Notes: generated by a model from the letters alone, not told the origin. A stretch of 64,000 nt of DNA from Ruminococcus sp. UBA1394 (GCA_002305725.1 DBQM01000014.1:1-64000); one strand, 5' to 3'; shown: positions 15,433 through 23,692, counted from the first letter of the stretch. Translations and numbers: made by a program.

Positions 15433-16695
15433 ATGTATAAATGCAGTGAATCAAGAATGGAAGATAAAATAAAGACATTCAGCAAATTCGGCGACGCAGG
15501 TCACGGCGGAATCACAAGATATTCCCTTTCGCCTGAGGCAATTATGGCAAGAAATGAATTCAGAAAGAGAATGGAGGCAATCGGGGCGGTTATTGAAATA
15601 GACGACCTTGCCAATATGTATGCGACCATTCCCGGCAGCGCCCCTGACGCAAAAAGAATTGTTATGGGTTCACACTGCGATTCTGTTAAAAACGGCGGAA
15701 ACTATGACGGTATCTTAGGCGTAATGAGTGCTATGGAAGTTCTTGAAACAGTAGTTGAAAAGAATATCCCTCACAAGCACCCTCTAACAGCCATGATATG
15801 GACTAACGAGGAAGGCTCTCTCTATCCGCCGGCTATGATGTGTTCGGGTATCGTGTGCTATGATTATCTTCCGGAGGATATCCGCTGCAATTTCAGATAT
15901 GAAGACAAAATGGCTACAAAAAGCATTCTTGACCCGACAAAAACATTCGGCGAGGCGCTTGAAAAATCTGGCTTTAAGGGCGACAAAAAATACAGGATCA
16001 GTCCTGAGAAATATATGTATATGTTTGAAACTCACATTGAACAGGGTCCTATACTTGAGGACGCAGGAAATGATATCGGTGTTGTTGACTGTGTGCTTGG
16101 TATGTTCAACTACAGACTGAAATTCTACGGTCAGACAACTCATGCCGGAACATTCCCTATGCCAAAGAGAAAGGACGCATTCTTTGCCGCTGCTCAGGCA
16201 CTATGTTATCTGCATGAGGAAATTGACAAGCTTGGATTCAAGGATCTTGTTTACACTACCGGCGAAGTAGTTTGTCACCCTTGTGTTCACACCTGTGTAC
16301 CCGATTACTTTGACTTTTCAATTGATGTCCGTCACGAAAGCGCAGAAGTACTTGAAAAGGTACTTGCCGTTGTAAAAAGCTGTGCTGACAGGACATGGAG
16401 CGGCTGCACCTGCGAGGTTGTCAGAGCATGGAACAGGGATACAGTTTACTGGGATAAAAAGCTTGTGGGATATGTAAAAGAAGCTGCCGAAGAGCTTGGT
16501 GTAAAGCACCAGTACATTCATTCCGGTGCCGGACATGACGCTCAGTTTGCTGCTTATATGCTGCCGACTACAATGATTTTTGTGCAGTCAAAGGACGGAC
16601 TTTCACACTGCGAACCCGAATATTCTTCAGTTGAACACTGTACAGAGGGTGCAACAGTTATGCTGAATGCAGTCTTAAAAGCTGATATGAACTAA
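15433..16695 (+). CDS. M20-type N-carbamoyl-amino acid hydrolase (beta-ureidopropionase-like)
   Basis: 420 residues of the hydantoinase/carbamoylase group of M20 amidohydrolases. Metal ligands: GSHCDSVKNGGNYDGILGV (His, bridging Asp), TNEEGSLYPP (Glu pair), and a final His in SGAGHDAQFAAY. THIEQGPILE and YGQTTHAGTFPM are family blocks. In context it should hydrolyse N-carbamoyl-beta-alanine to beta-alanine, CO2 and ammonia. Allantoate amidohydrolase is the main alternative, but no purine genes accompany it. AAAGGA lies 9 bases before this ATG. Confidence 0.85.
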   Translation: MYKCSESRMEDKIKTFSKFGDAGHGGITRYSLSPEAIMARNEFRKRMEAIGAVIEIDDLANMYATIPGSAPDAKRIVMGSHCDSVKNGGNYDGILGVMSAMEVLETVVEKNIPHKHPLTAMIWTNEEGSLYPPAMMCSGIVCYDYLPEDIRCNFRYEDKMATKSILDPTKTFGEALEKSGFKGDKKYRISPEKYMYMFETHIEQGPILEDAGNDIGVVDCVLGMFNYRLKFYGQTTHAGTFPMPKRKDAFFAAAQALCYLHEEIDKLGFKDLVYTTGEVVCHPCVHTCVPDYFDFSIDVRHESAEVLEKVLAVVKSCADRTWSGCTCEVVRAWNRDTVYWDKKLVGYVKEAAEELGVKHQYIHSGAGHDAQFAAYMLPTTMIFVQSKDGLSHCEPEYSSVEHCTEGATVMLNAVLKADMN

Positions 16696-16714
16696 GTCTG
16701 TTAAGGAGTAAAAA

Positions 16715-17869
16715 ATGGGAAGAGAATTTATAATTCCGAAAAAAATCATTTCCGGAAAAGGTGCGCTGAACGATGCCGGAAAATATCTCTCTGAAATGGG
16801 TAAAAAAGCTCTTATTGTAACCGGTCCCCACGTTTTAAAGCTGGAATGCTTTAAGTCGGTCGAAAAGCTGCTTGACAGTCTGGGTATCAGCTATACTGTT
16901 TTTTCCGATATTACAGGTGAACCAACTGACGTTATGATTGACAAAGGGGTGTCCGTATATAAAGATAACGGCTGCGATTTTCTTATAGCTGTCGGCGGAG
17001 GAAGTCCTCTTGATTCTATGAAAGCAATTGCCGCACTCGCTGTAAACGGCGGCAGTATTTCAGACTATATGGGAAAAACAATTGAAGGCAGAATGCCTCC
17101 AATGGCTGCTATCCCTACAACTGCCGGAACAGGTTCTGAGGCAACGCAGTTTACTGTTATAACTGACAGCAAAAAGGATATCAAAATGCTTCTGAAAGGA
17201 ATTTGTCTTATACCGGACCTTGCTGTAATCGACCCCGGATTTTCAATGACGTCACCCAAAAGCATTACAGCATCAACAGGTCTTGACGCACTTACTCATG
17301 CTGTTGAATCATACACGTCCAAAAAAGCTCAGCCTCTTACAGACTGTGTGGCAATGTCAGCTGTAAAAAGAATTTTTGAATATCTTCCCCGTGCATACAA
17401 AGACGGAAGCGACGCAAAAGCCCGTGAGGAAATGTCGATAGCCGCACTTGAAGCCGGAATTGCTATAAACAATGCCTCAGTCACAATTGTACATGGCATG
17501 AGCCGTCCAATCGGCGCACTGTTTCATGTCCCGCATGGACTTTCCAATGCAATGCTTCTGCCTGCCTGTATGAAATATGCCCTGAGCGGAACTTATGAGA
17601 AATTTGCGGACCTTGGACGTGCAGTCGGACTTGCAAAAAATGAAGATACTGACAAATCCGCCGCTGAAAGCTTTCTTAAGGGACTCCGGAAAATCTGCGA
17701 GATATGTGAAGTGCCTACCCTTAAAAAATACGGAATTGACAAGGAAAAATTCTTTGATGTAATACCCAAAATGGCAACTGACGCAATTGCAAGCGGAAGT
17801 CCGGGCAATACTGTAAGAGATGTTACAGAAGCAGCTGTCATGGAAATTTACAGAAGTCTCTGGAACTAA
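16715..17869 (+). CDS. Iron-dependent alcohol dehydrogenase, probable malonate semialdehyde reductase
   Basis: A 384-residue group III (iron-type) alcohol dehydrogenase. GGGSPLDSMKAIA and PTTAGTGSEATQF bind the nucleotide. Metal ligands are expected from DALTHAVES (Asp/His region) and HGMSRPIGALFHVPHG (two His). Last gene of the operon, 19 bp after the amidohydrolase and before a terminator. Following an aminotransferase that makes malonate semialdehyde, it would reduce this to 3-hydroxypropionate and recycle NAD(P)H, a fermentation end. The substrate is inferred from position only. Confidence 0.82.
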   Translation: MGREFIIPKKIISGKGALNDAGKYLSEMGKKALIVTGPHVLKLECFKSVEKLLDSLGISYTVFSDITGEPTDVMIDKGVSVYKDNGCDFLIAVGGGSPLDSMKAIAALAVNGGSISDYMGKTIEGRMPPMAAIPTTAGTGSEATQFTVITDSKKDIKMLLKGICLIPDLAVIDPGFSMTSPKSITASTGLDALTHAVESYTSKKAQPLTDCVAMSAVKRIFEYLPRAYKDGSDAKAREEMSIAALEAGIAINNASVTIVHGMSRPIGALFHVPHGLSNAMLLPACMKYALSGTYEKFADLGRAVGLAKNEDTDKSAAESFLKGLRKICEICEVPTLKKYGIDKEKFFDVIPKMATDAIASGSPGNTVRDVTEAAVMEIYRSLWN

Positions 17870-17905
17870 ATATTGTCTGCTTTTATCATACAGATTTTTA
17901 TGTGA

Positions 17906-17955
17906 AAAACACTGGGAAAATTGTTGATTGATTTTCCCGGTGTTTATTGCTTTTT
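17906..17955 (+). terminator. Terminator of the pyrimidine-catabolism operon
   Basis: AAAACACTGGGAAAA (17906-17920) pairs with TTTTCCCGGTGTTT (17932-17945), one G-U pair, loop of 11. ATTGCTTTTTTT follows. It lies 36 bp after the dehydrogenase stop codon. Confidence 0.85.
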
Positions 17956-18023
17956 TTACAAGTTTTAATAGTATATTTTATCACAGTTTTTTTCATTAGT
18001 CAACCATATTTGCCTATTATTTC

Positions 18024-18074
18024 ACTATGAATTGTATAAATTCGTCGAAATGTACTAAAAACATAATTCATAGT
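18024..18074. repeat. Spaced inverted repeat upstream of the SGNH hydrolase
   Basis: ACTATGAATT (18024-18033) and its exact complement AATTCATAGT (18065-18074) are separated by 31 bp, three helical turns, and end 35 bp before the promoter at 18109. This could be a pair of sites for a regulator that loops DNA, or a weak hairpin. Nothing else is seen in the rest of the 17.87-18.18 kb gap beyond the operon terminator and promoter. Confidence 0.4.
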
Positions 18075-18108
18075 ATACAAATATGTAAACGGAAATTTGC
18101 TTTTTCTC

Positions 18109-18137
18109 TTGAATGCATACTATTCCTATGTTATAAT
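18109..18137 (+). promoter_or_regulatory. Promoter of the SGNH hydrolase gene
   Basis: TTGAAT (18109-18114), 17 bp, TATAAT (18132-18137), 38 bp before the coding start. Confidence 0.75.
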
Positions 18138-18175
18138 AGTAATATAAAATTCAACCATGTTATGAGGTGATGAGA

Positions 18176-18802
18176 ATGAAAACAATATTATGTTTCGGTG
18201 ACTCCAACACTTATGGTTTAAATCCAAGGGATAAAAGCCGATTTGACTATAACACAAGATGGACCGGCATACTGGAACAAAAGCTTTTACAATACGGTTT
18301 TCGTGTAGCAGAAGAAGGACTTTGCGGAAGAACGACCGTCTTCCCGGATGAACTTCGCACCAACCGGCGTGGAGTTGATGTTCTTCCCTTTTTACTTGAA
18401 ACACATTCTCCTGTTGAATACGTCGTGCTTATGCTCGGAACAAATGACTGTAAAACACGTTTTCAGGCTACTCCTTATATAATCGGAAATGGAATCAAGC
18501 AGCTGGTAAAGCAAATACGAAATGCGGGAAACGCCAAAATTCTTGTTGTATCTCCCATTCATCTTGCACATGGAGTCGGAGAAAACGGTTTTGACCCCGA
18601 ATTCAACGAAGATTCAGTCCTGCTTTCAAAGCAGCTTAAACAGGAATTTTATGAAATATCACAAAGTGAAAACTGCCTGTTTCTTGCAGCATCGGATTGG
18701 TCAGCCCCATCAGAAGCTGACCGTGAGCATATGGATGAAACCGGTCATCATGCACTTGCAGAAGCAGTATTTAACGTTCTTTATAATGATTTTAAAAAAT
18801 GA
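18176..18802 (+). CDS. SGNH/GDSL-family hydrolase (esterase or acetylxylan-esterase-like)
   Basis: 208 residues. ILCFGDSNTYG holds the catalytic Ser of block I, LMLGTNDCK is block III (Asn), and DETGHHAL gives the Asp and His of block V. FDYNTRWTGIL and EEGLCGRTTVFPDE resemble the arylesterase/acyl-hydrolase subgroup that removes acetyl groups from carbohydrates. There is no signal peptide, so it acts in the cytoplasm. GAGGTG precedes this ATG by 6 bases; upstream in-frame GTG/ATG codons lie within that site. Single-gene unit with its own promoter and terminator. Confidence 0.85.
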   Translation: MKTILCFGDSNTYGLNPRDKSRFDYNTRWTGILEQKLLQYGFRVAEEGLCGRTTVFPDELRTNRRGVDVLPFLLETHSPVEYVVLMLGTNDCKTRFQATPYIIGNGIKQLVKQIRNAGNAKILVVSPIHLAHGVGENGFDPEFNEDSVLLSKQLKQEFYEISQSENCLFLAASDWSAPSEADREHMDETGHHALAEAVFNVLYNDFKK

Positions 18803-18805
18803 ATC

Positions 18806-18838
18806 AACCGTACGCTTAAAAATGGCGTACGGTTTGCT
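18806..18838. terminator. Terminator after the SGNH hydrolase
   Basis: AACCGTACGC (18806-18815) and GCGTACGGTT (18825-18834) form a 10-bp stem, then TGCTTTTATT. The convergent small gene ends at 18840, so it may serve both strands. Confidence 0.8.
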
Positions 18839-18839
18839 T

Positions 18840-19076
18840 TTATTCAATAATTTTATTTTTATAACGGCTATACTTTAATATTCTGTATTTACAATTCATT
18901 TTTTCAAACTCTGAGTCTGTATAATATCTCTTTGCCGAACGCTTATATAAAAATTTTTTGCCCATATCCGGAAAATGAACTGCAACACGTTTTGTAAACA
19001 TATAAAGCTTTTCCCCCTCAACCTCCACTTCTGTAATATAATAAATATCATCATTTAAATCATTCAAATAACTCAT
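18840..19076 (-). CDS. Small protein of unknown function
   Basis: 78 residues, not recognised. The first half is acidic (NDLNDDIYYITEVEVEGE), the second rich in Lys/Arg and Tyr (KRSAKRYYTD, KYRILKYSRYKNK). No signal, membrane segment or cysteine motif is seen; the strand-like alternation suggests a small beta-rich fold. It is convergent with the SGNH gene and has no partner on its own strand. No strong Shine-Dalgarno is seen before the ATG, so the gene is likely but not certain. Confidence 0.5.
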   Translation of the reverse strand: MSYLNDLNDDIYYITEVEVEGEKLYMFTKRVAVHFPDMGKKFLYKRSAKRYYTDSEFEKMNCKYRILKYSRYKNKIIE

Positions 19077-19241
19077 TTTTCGACTCCAGTTTACATAATA
19101 TTGCTTTTTTCTATTTTAACATATTTTAGAAAGAATTACAATATCTTACCAGAAAATATATTCCAGTTTAAGCCATATTTTGGAGAAATGCCTCATAATA
19201 TTGTTATATTTAAAAGCTGTCTGATTTTTGGTTCGGCAAAG

Positions 19242-19340
19242 TCACCAGTCGATATCTGTGCGATACTGCCTTAAATTTCCTTGTCGCATTTTCTTGATTT
19301 CTGCATAAAATAAATTAAGCAAAAATTCAGACCATGGATT
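19242..19340 (-). pseudogene. Possible gene remnant in a 360-bp non-coding gap
   Basis: A stop-bounded minus-strand frame encodes about 32 protein-like residues, NPWSEFLLNLFYAEIKKM then RQGNLRQYRTDIDW, ending in TGA. There is no start codon and a TGA lies directly upstream, so it looks like the C-terminal stub of a lost gene. I do not recognise the family. Composition rather than similarity is the only evidence. Confidence 0.2.
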
Positions 19341-19405
19341 CAATCAGTGGTATACAGCAGATGTTTATACCCTCAGAATAGCTGAATGAATGACGGTCTG
19401 AATTA
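19324..19405. repeat. Long imperfect inverted repeat upstream of the spoIIID 3' end
   Basis: AATTCAGACC (19324-19333) and GGTCTGAATT (19396-19405) close a structure that continues inward with ATTCA/TGAAT, CAG/CTG and GGTATA/TATACC. About 35 bp per arm are partly paired. It is followed 20 bp later by a plus-strand terminator, so it may be the body of a small RNA or a mobile-element relic. Confidence 0.5.
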
Positions 19406-19425
19406 ATGCTTTTATTATAAATCGG

Positions 19426-19470
19426 AGCTGCGGCAGTTATTCATGATATCTGCCGCAGCTTTTTTGTTTG
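19426..19470 (+). terminator. Plus-strand terminator overlapping the spoIIID 3' end
   Basis: AGCTGCGGCAG (19426-19436) and CTGCCGCAGCT (19450-19460) form a perfect 11-bp stem, followed by TTTTTTGTTTG on the plus strand only. The right arm lies inside the last codons of spoIIID. No annotated plus-strand gene ends here, so it points to an unannotated plus-strand transcript from the 19.1-19.4 kb gap. Confidence 0.65.
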
Positions 19471-19721
19471 CGGGCAAGTTCTTCATACTTTTTCTTTGTT
19501 GCAAGTCCTCCCCTGATGTGTCGCTCCTGCTTGTTCTGATCGAGTATTTTTTTAACTTCAGGGTAAAGCTGAGGCTGTATTTTGGGAAGTCTTTCGCTTA
19601 CGTCCTTATGTACTGTACTTTTGCTTATTCCAAATTGTTTTGCCGCTGCCCTGACGGTTGATTTATTCTCAATGATGTATTGTCCCAGTATAATTGCTCT
19701 GTCGTTAGGCTGACCTTTCAA
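19437..19721 (-). CDS. spoIIID: Sporulation transcription factor SpoIIID
   Basis: 94 residues. IILGQYIIENKSTVRAAAKQFGISKSTVHKDVSERLPKI is the SpoIIID helix-turn-helix, and KILDQNKQERHIRGGLATKKKY is its second signature block. SpoIIID acts in the mother cell, switching sigma-E genes on or off during endospore formation. The protein ends about as in the Bacillus homologue. I prefer the TTG at 19721, with GGAG 8 bases upstream; an in-frame GTG at 19730 overlaps that site. It is monocistronic and marks the organism as a spore-former or descendant of one. Confidence 0.95.
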   Translation of the reverse strand: MKGQPNDRAIILGQYIIENKSTVRAAAKQFGISKSTVHKDVSERLPKIQPQLYPEVKKILDQNKQERHIRGGLATKKKYEELARKQKSCGRYHE

Positions 19722-19835
19722 TCTTCTCACTCCAATACCGTTTTTGTTAATTTATATGCGGAATTTTCCGTATATAGTATTAAGTAAGAAAAAATCGGTA
19801 TTTTTACCATCAGAGCAGCATAAAAAAAAATAAAA

Positions 19836-19854
19836 GACAGGCATAAAACCTGTC
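19836..19854 (-). terminator. Terminator after the small membrane protein gene
   Basis: GACAGG (19836-19841) and CCTGTC (19849-19854) pair across a 7-base loop; on the minus strand TTTTATTTTTTTTT follows. It lies 9 bases past the stop codon at 19864. Confidence 0.75.
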
Positions 19855-19863
19855 CTTTATATG

Positions 19864-20325
19864 TCATGTCTGAACTGAAAAATAATAAATCATATTTATA
19901 TTTTCCTTTTCAGAACCCCAGGAAACTAAAACCGAAACGTAATATACTTCTCCGGAAACACCAGGAATATTAAGTGTTGTTTCATTTTCAGATATTAAAT
20001 TCAAATCAGAATCATACAGATTAAAAATTGCATCACCATATATTTTTTTACTGTATGATAATGACATTTTATCACTGTTTTCCTGTGATATGCTTGCTTT
20101 GTAAATATTATCTTTTTCAGACTGGATTTCCGGGTAATCATAGTCATTTGTCTTTCCATGATAATTCACAGAAACCTTATGACCCTTTAAGGCAGTAGCT
20201 TTATCTGCTTCAGTAAGATAAACATAGCCTATGTTTTTTTCAACAGGATCCTTTCTTGTAAGAATCCCCCATACACCCATCAGAAAAACCATAACTGAAA
20301 TTGCCAAAAAAATTTTTCTTTTCAT
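19864..20325 (-). CDS. Membrane-anchored protein of unknown function
   Basis: 153 residues. KRKIFLAISVMVFLMGVWGIL is an N-terminal signal-anchor, and the remainder (about 130 residues, rich in Ser, Asn and Tyr) should face outside. The end reads like a beta-sandwich (TTLNIPGVSGEVYYVSVLVSWGS). No cysteine, lipobox or catalytic motif is seen. It starts one base after the glycosyltransferase stop codon and is probably co-transcribed with it, so a link to flagellin or surface glycosylation is possible but unproven. Confidence 0.6.
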   Translation of the reverse strand: MKRKIFLAISVMVFLMGVWGILTRKDPVEKNIGYVYLTEADKATALKGHKVSVNYHGKTNDYDYPEIQSEKDNIYKASISQENSDKMSLSYSKKIYGDAIFNLYDSDLNLISENETTLNIPGVSGEVYYVSVLVSWGSEKENINMIYYFSVQT

Positions 20326-20326
20326 A

Positions 20327-22303
20327 TCAATTATTACTTTTCAGTTCTTCTTCAAATTCGCTTAAATAAAACGAAACCAGATCCTTCATAGGTTCACACA
20401 GCCTTAACGCTTCTTTCAGCATACGGATATACGCAATATTGTCATTATTATTTTTAGCTGTAAAGGCAAGAGTCATGTAGTAGCCGAAACGGTGCAGTTC
20501 AGGCAATACATCGGCATCCTCCGGATTGAGCAGGTCAGGATTGTAAATGTTCAGAACATAATCAGAAAGTGTGCATAGGAAAAGGTCATAAAGTTCCCTT
20601 CTTTCCTCAGCAAGCAGCTTCTGTGATGTCAGAACTGCTGTTTCAAGCGCCGAAACCATCCAGAGCATACTCTTTATACTTCCGGTCAAATTAATATTTT
20701 CACAGTATTTCGTTGCTGTCAAAGCATAGTCGCTGTGTCCTTCCGCAATAATCGGGAAATGAGATTTCAGCACATCATGGCTCATTCCGGCTATAGCGTC
20801 ATTCAAATCCACATTATGTTTCATTGCAAGATATATTGCTTCAGAATAGCCGTCTTTCCAGTTATCAACTGATTCAATAAATTCAGTTAATCTGTCGGAA
20901 ATATCTACGCCGTCATTGCTGTCACGGACAAGCTTCATAAGCTCGATATATGGTCCTTCAACTCCTGAATCAATCATGCCGTTTATGAATTCGGTGCGTT
21001 CAAATTCATATTCTTTATAGTACTCTTCCAGCATAAAAAGAACAAGACCAGTTTTATCATTATCGTTAAGCGAAAGTATTTTGCCATATAATTTTGCAGC
21101 ATGAATGTAATTTTTACTCTGCCTAAAAAGGGAACGATAATTTGCAAGATATTTTTTTAATTCAGGAATTTTTAGTTTTGCTATATCAATTTCCTGCATA
21201 CATTCATGTGCTTCGTCAAATCTTTTGAGTTCGCAAAGACATCCAATATAGATATTTTTTATAGATTCATATTCATGCTCACTACAGCCGTCAATACACT
21301 CCATTCTTAAATCAATAACACTAAGCTTACCGTCTTTGTATTGTTTATATACATCGAAATACTTGTTCAAATATTCAACTGCTTTATCATAATTATCAAA
21401 TAATATTTCATTTTCAGCTTTCTGCAGAAAAAAACTCATTATTATAACAGAATCTCTTCCATTTTCCCTGCTGAAAAATTTTTCAAACATTTCATCTGCT
21501 TTGCTGTAATTTTTTATTTTAGAATAAATTTTCATTGCTCTTAACAAAAAGCTATTAACATAGTAATAATTTTCTTGCAAATCAAGTTTATGCAAACCCT
21601 TTTCAAGATAAAATATTTTTTTATCCATATCATTACATCCGTCTATTATCATAGAAATAATCCTCAAATCATCAGGATTTTCTTCATATTCCTTAAGCAT
21701 TAACGGCATATTTCTTTCATTTCTTTTTTTTAGATATTCCGGATCATTTTTAATATATCCGTAATGATGAAAAACAGTGCCAAAATACCCATGTGGATTA
21801 TACGCTGGAAGATGTTCATGTATTGCCCCTTTAAATTCCACCTCCGGAGTAAGCTTTACAAGACGACTTCCAAGAAAATCAGTTGACGTACCTGTAACAG
21901 GATTCGAATAATTTCTTATGATATAACTTGCAGAATTGTACTTTTCGTACAGTTCAGGCATATTAAAAAAACTTATCATTTCACTGCAGTCTTCGTCCAT
22001 ATACTCATCAGCGTCAAGAAACATAAACCATTTACCCTTTGCTTTTTTTAATCCGAAATTCCTTGCAGCTGCAAAGTCATTTACCCATTCAAAATCATAT
22101 ACTTTATCGGTATATTTCAAAGCAATCTCTTTTGTTCGGTCTGTTGAACCGGTATCAACGATAATCAATTCATTTAAAACATTATCCCTTAATTTTTGCA
22201 AAGCAGACAAGCATTTATCAAGGTGTTTTTCTTCATTTTTAACAATCATTCCAATAGATAAAATTATATCATTATCTCTTTTCGTTTTTAAATTCGATTT
22301 CAT
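20327..22303 (-). CDS. Family 2 glycosyltransferase with TPR-like C-terminus, probable flagellin glycosyltransferase
   Basis: 658 residues. The GT-A domain (about residues 10-120) has LSIGMIVKNEEKHLDKCL, IVDTGSTDRT and the metal-binding LDADEYM. AAARNFGLKKAKG and a His-containing block (VFHHYGYIK) follow, like the SunS/TPR-type GT2 enzymes. The long C-terminus is helical, with paired-helix repeats around residues 200-460. It lies 145 bp downstream of flagellin, and such neighbours usually modify flagellin or surface peptides. The start is the ATG with AAAGGAG 7 bases upstream, rather than the in-frame ATG at 22354. Confidence 0.8.
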   Translation of the reverse strand: MKSNLKTKRDNDIILSIGMIVKNEEKHLDKCLSALQKLRDNVLNELIIVDTGSTDRTKEIALKYTDKVYDFEWVNDFAAARNFGLKKAKGKWFMFLDADEYMDEDCSEMISFFNMPELYEKYNSASYIIRNYSNPVTGTSTDFLGSRLVKLTPEVEFKGAIHEHLPAYNPHGYFGTVFHHYGYIKNDPEYLKKRNERNMPLMLKEYEENPDDLRIISMIIDGCNDMDKKIFYLEKGLHKLDLQENYYYVNSFLLRAMKIYSKIKNYSKADEMFEKFFSRENGRDSVIIMSFFLQKAENEILFDNYDKAVEYLNKYFDVYKQYKDGKLSVIDLRMECIDGCSEHEYESIKNIYIGCLCELKRFDEAHECMQEIDIAKLKIPELKKYLANYRSLFRQSKNYIHAAKLYGKILSLNDNDKTGLVLFMLEEYYKEYEFERTEFINGMIDSGVEGPYIELMKLVRDSNDGVDISDRLTEFIESVDNWKDGYSEAIYLAMKHNVDLNDAIAGMSHDVLKSHFPIIAEGHSDYALTATKYCENINLTGSIKSMLWMVSALETAVLTSQKLLAEERRELYDLFLCTLSDYVLNIYNPDLLNPEDADVLPELHRFGYYMTLAFTAKNNNDNIAYIRMLKEALRLCEPMKDLVSFYLSEFEEELKSNN

Positions 22304-22380
22304 ATTATTCTCCTTTATTGCTGACATGGCAATAAATTCATTAAGTGAACTCATTGCTATATCAGCATATAATTAGCAAT

Positions 22381-22406
22381 AAACCGCCCTTTTAAAAGGA
22401 CGGTTT
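22381..22406 (-). terminator. Hairpin after the flagellin gene
   Basis: AAACCGCCCTTTT (22381-22393) and AAAAGGACGGTTT (22394-22406) form a near-perfect 13-bp stem with one mismatch. The T run after it on the minus strand is short (TTTATTGC), so it may act more as a 3' stabiliser than an efficient terminator. Confidence 0.6.
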
Positions 22407-22448
22407 ATCACCGATATTAAGTAAAAACGTAAATATAAATTACAGAAA

Positions 22449-23549
22449 TTACTGTAACAGCTGAAGTACGTTCTGTGGCTGTGTGTTTGCCTGAGCAAGC
22501 ATTGCCTGAGCAGCCTGTGTGAGAACGTTGCTCTGTGTGTACTTCATCATTTCCTCTGCCATGTCTGTATCACGGATACGGCTGTTAGCAGATTCCATGT
22601 TCTCCTTAGCTGTATCAAGGTTATTGATTGTGTAATCAAGTCTGTTCTGAGAAGCACCAAGCTGAGCTCTCTGAAGTGAAACGTTATCAATTACATCTCT
22701 GATGCATTCAGCAGCCTTTGATGCAAAAGCCTGATCACTGATGTTGATTGTCAGACCATTCTGGTTAGCAGAAGCTGAACCTGTAGACTGACCTGCCTTT
22801 GTAGGATCAACTGCAGTTGATGTATCTGCATCCGCACCATTTTTAACAACGATTTTTGCAGATGTTGAACCCGCACCATCTTTATTAATTATACTTATAT
22901 TTTTGTTGATAGACTTGAAAAGCTGATCTGTTGCCATGCTCTTGATATTAAGGCAAAGCTTGTCACCCTTGTTAGATGTTTCACCAATCTGGAATGTCAT
23001 TGCACTACCAGTTTTACTATCAGTTTCACCATTATCCTTCAGAATGCACTGGCTGTTAGCATCAAGTGCACCATTGAGGAGCTTGTTGCCGTTGAAGTTA
23101 GCTGTCATAGCGATTCTGTCGATTTCAGCACAAAGCTGATCCATTTCAGCCTGGAGAGCTGCTCTGTCTGTACCAGCATTCTGACCGCCATCACCATTTG
23201 TACCATAAGCACTTGCGCCATATGTACCGCTGTCTTCGTTGATACCGTTAGCTGACTTTTCAGCAAGTTCAACCATTCTGTTGAGCATGTCGTGAACTTC
23301 AGTCATGTAGCCTTCAGCTGTCTGAACCAGTGAGATACCGTCTTCACAGTTGTCAGATGCTATGCCGAGAGCCTTGATCTGAGCCTTCATCTTTTCAGAA
23401 ATTGCAAGACCTGAAGCGTCATCGCCTGCACGGTTGATTTTGAAACCTGAAGCGAGCTTTTCAAGTGACTTGGAATTTGTCTTGCTGTTTTTACCTAAAT
23501 TTCTGTTGGCGTTAATAGCGCCCATATTAGTTCTTACTACCATTCCCAT
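22449..23549 (-). CDS. hag: Flagellin
   Basis: 366 residues, the filament subunit exported through the flagellar channel. Conserved ends are clear: NANRNLGKNSKTNSKSLEKLASGFKINRAGDDASGLAISEKM in pieces over residues 13-54, then SRIRDTDMAEEMM and the QPQNVLQLLQ terminus. The central domain is short (about residues 175-270), rich in Gly, Ser, Thr and Asn. Five cysteines (68, 140, 168, 199, 282) are unusual for a flagellin. GGAGG lies 7 bases before the ATG. A SigD-type promoter and a long leader precede it, and a glycosyltransferase follows. Confidence 0.96.
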   Translation of the reverse strand: MGMVVRTNMGAINANRNLGKNSKTNSKSLEKLASGFKINRAGDDASGLAISEKMKAQIKALGIASDNCEDGISLVQTAEGYMTEVHDMLNRMVELAEKSANGINEDSGTYGASAYGTNGDGGQNAGTDRAALQAEMDQLCAEIDRIAMTANFNGNKLLNGALDANSQCILKDNGETDSKTGSAMTFQIGETSNKGDKLCLNIKSMATDQLFKSINKNISIINKDGAGSTSAKIVVKNGADADTSTAVDPTKAGQSTGSASANQNGLTINISDQAFASKAAECIRDVIDNVSLQRAQLGASQNRLDYTINNLDTAKENMESANSRIRDTDMAEEMMKYTQSNVLTQAAQAMLAQANTQPQNVLQLLQ

Positions 23550-23692
23550 AATGATACCTCCATGTTATAATTAAATTCAGAAACTTCCCTGTTTCCGTTT
23601 ATTTATGAGAAATTTTTTTGAACTCAAACCGTCTGCCACTTCGGAGGGCCCTTTCCTTTGTGAGCAATCGGTTTTTGTTGCTTACACTATAT

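Noticed and set aside
19731..19800. Sigma-E promoter for spoIIID (CTATATAC ... CATATAAA)
   Set aside because: Spacing is shorter than the consensus and the region is A/T-rich, so the match is weak.
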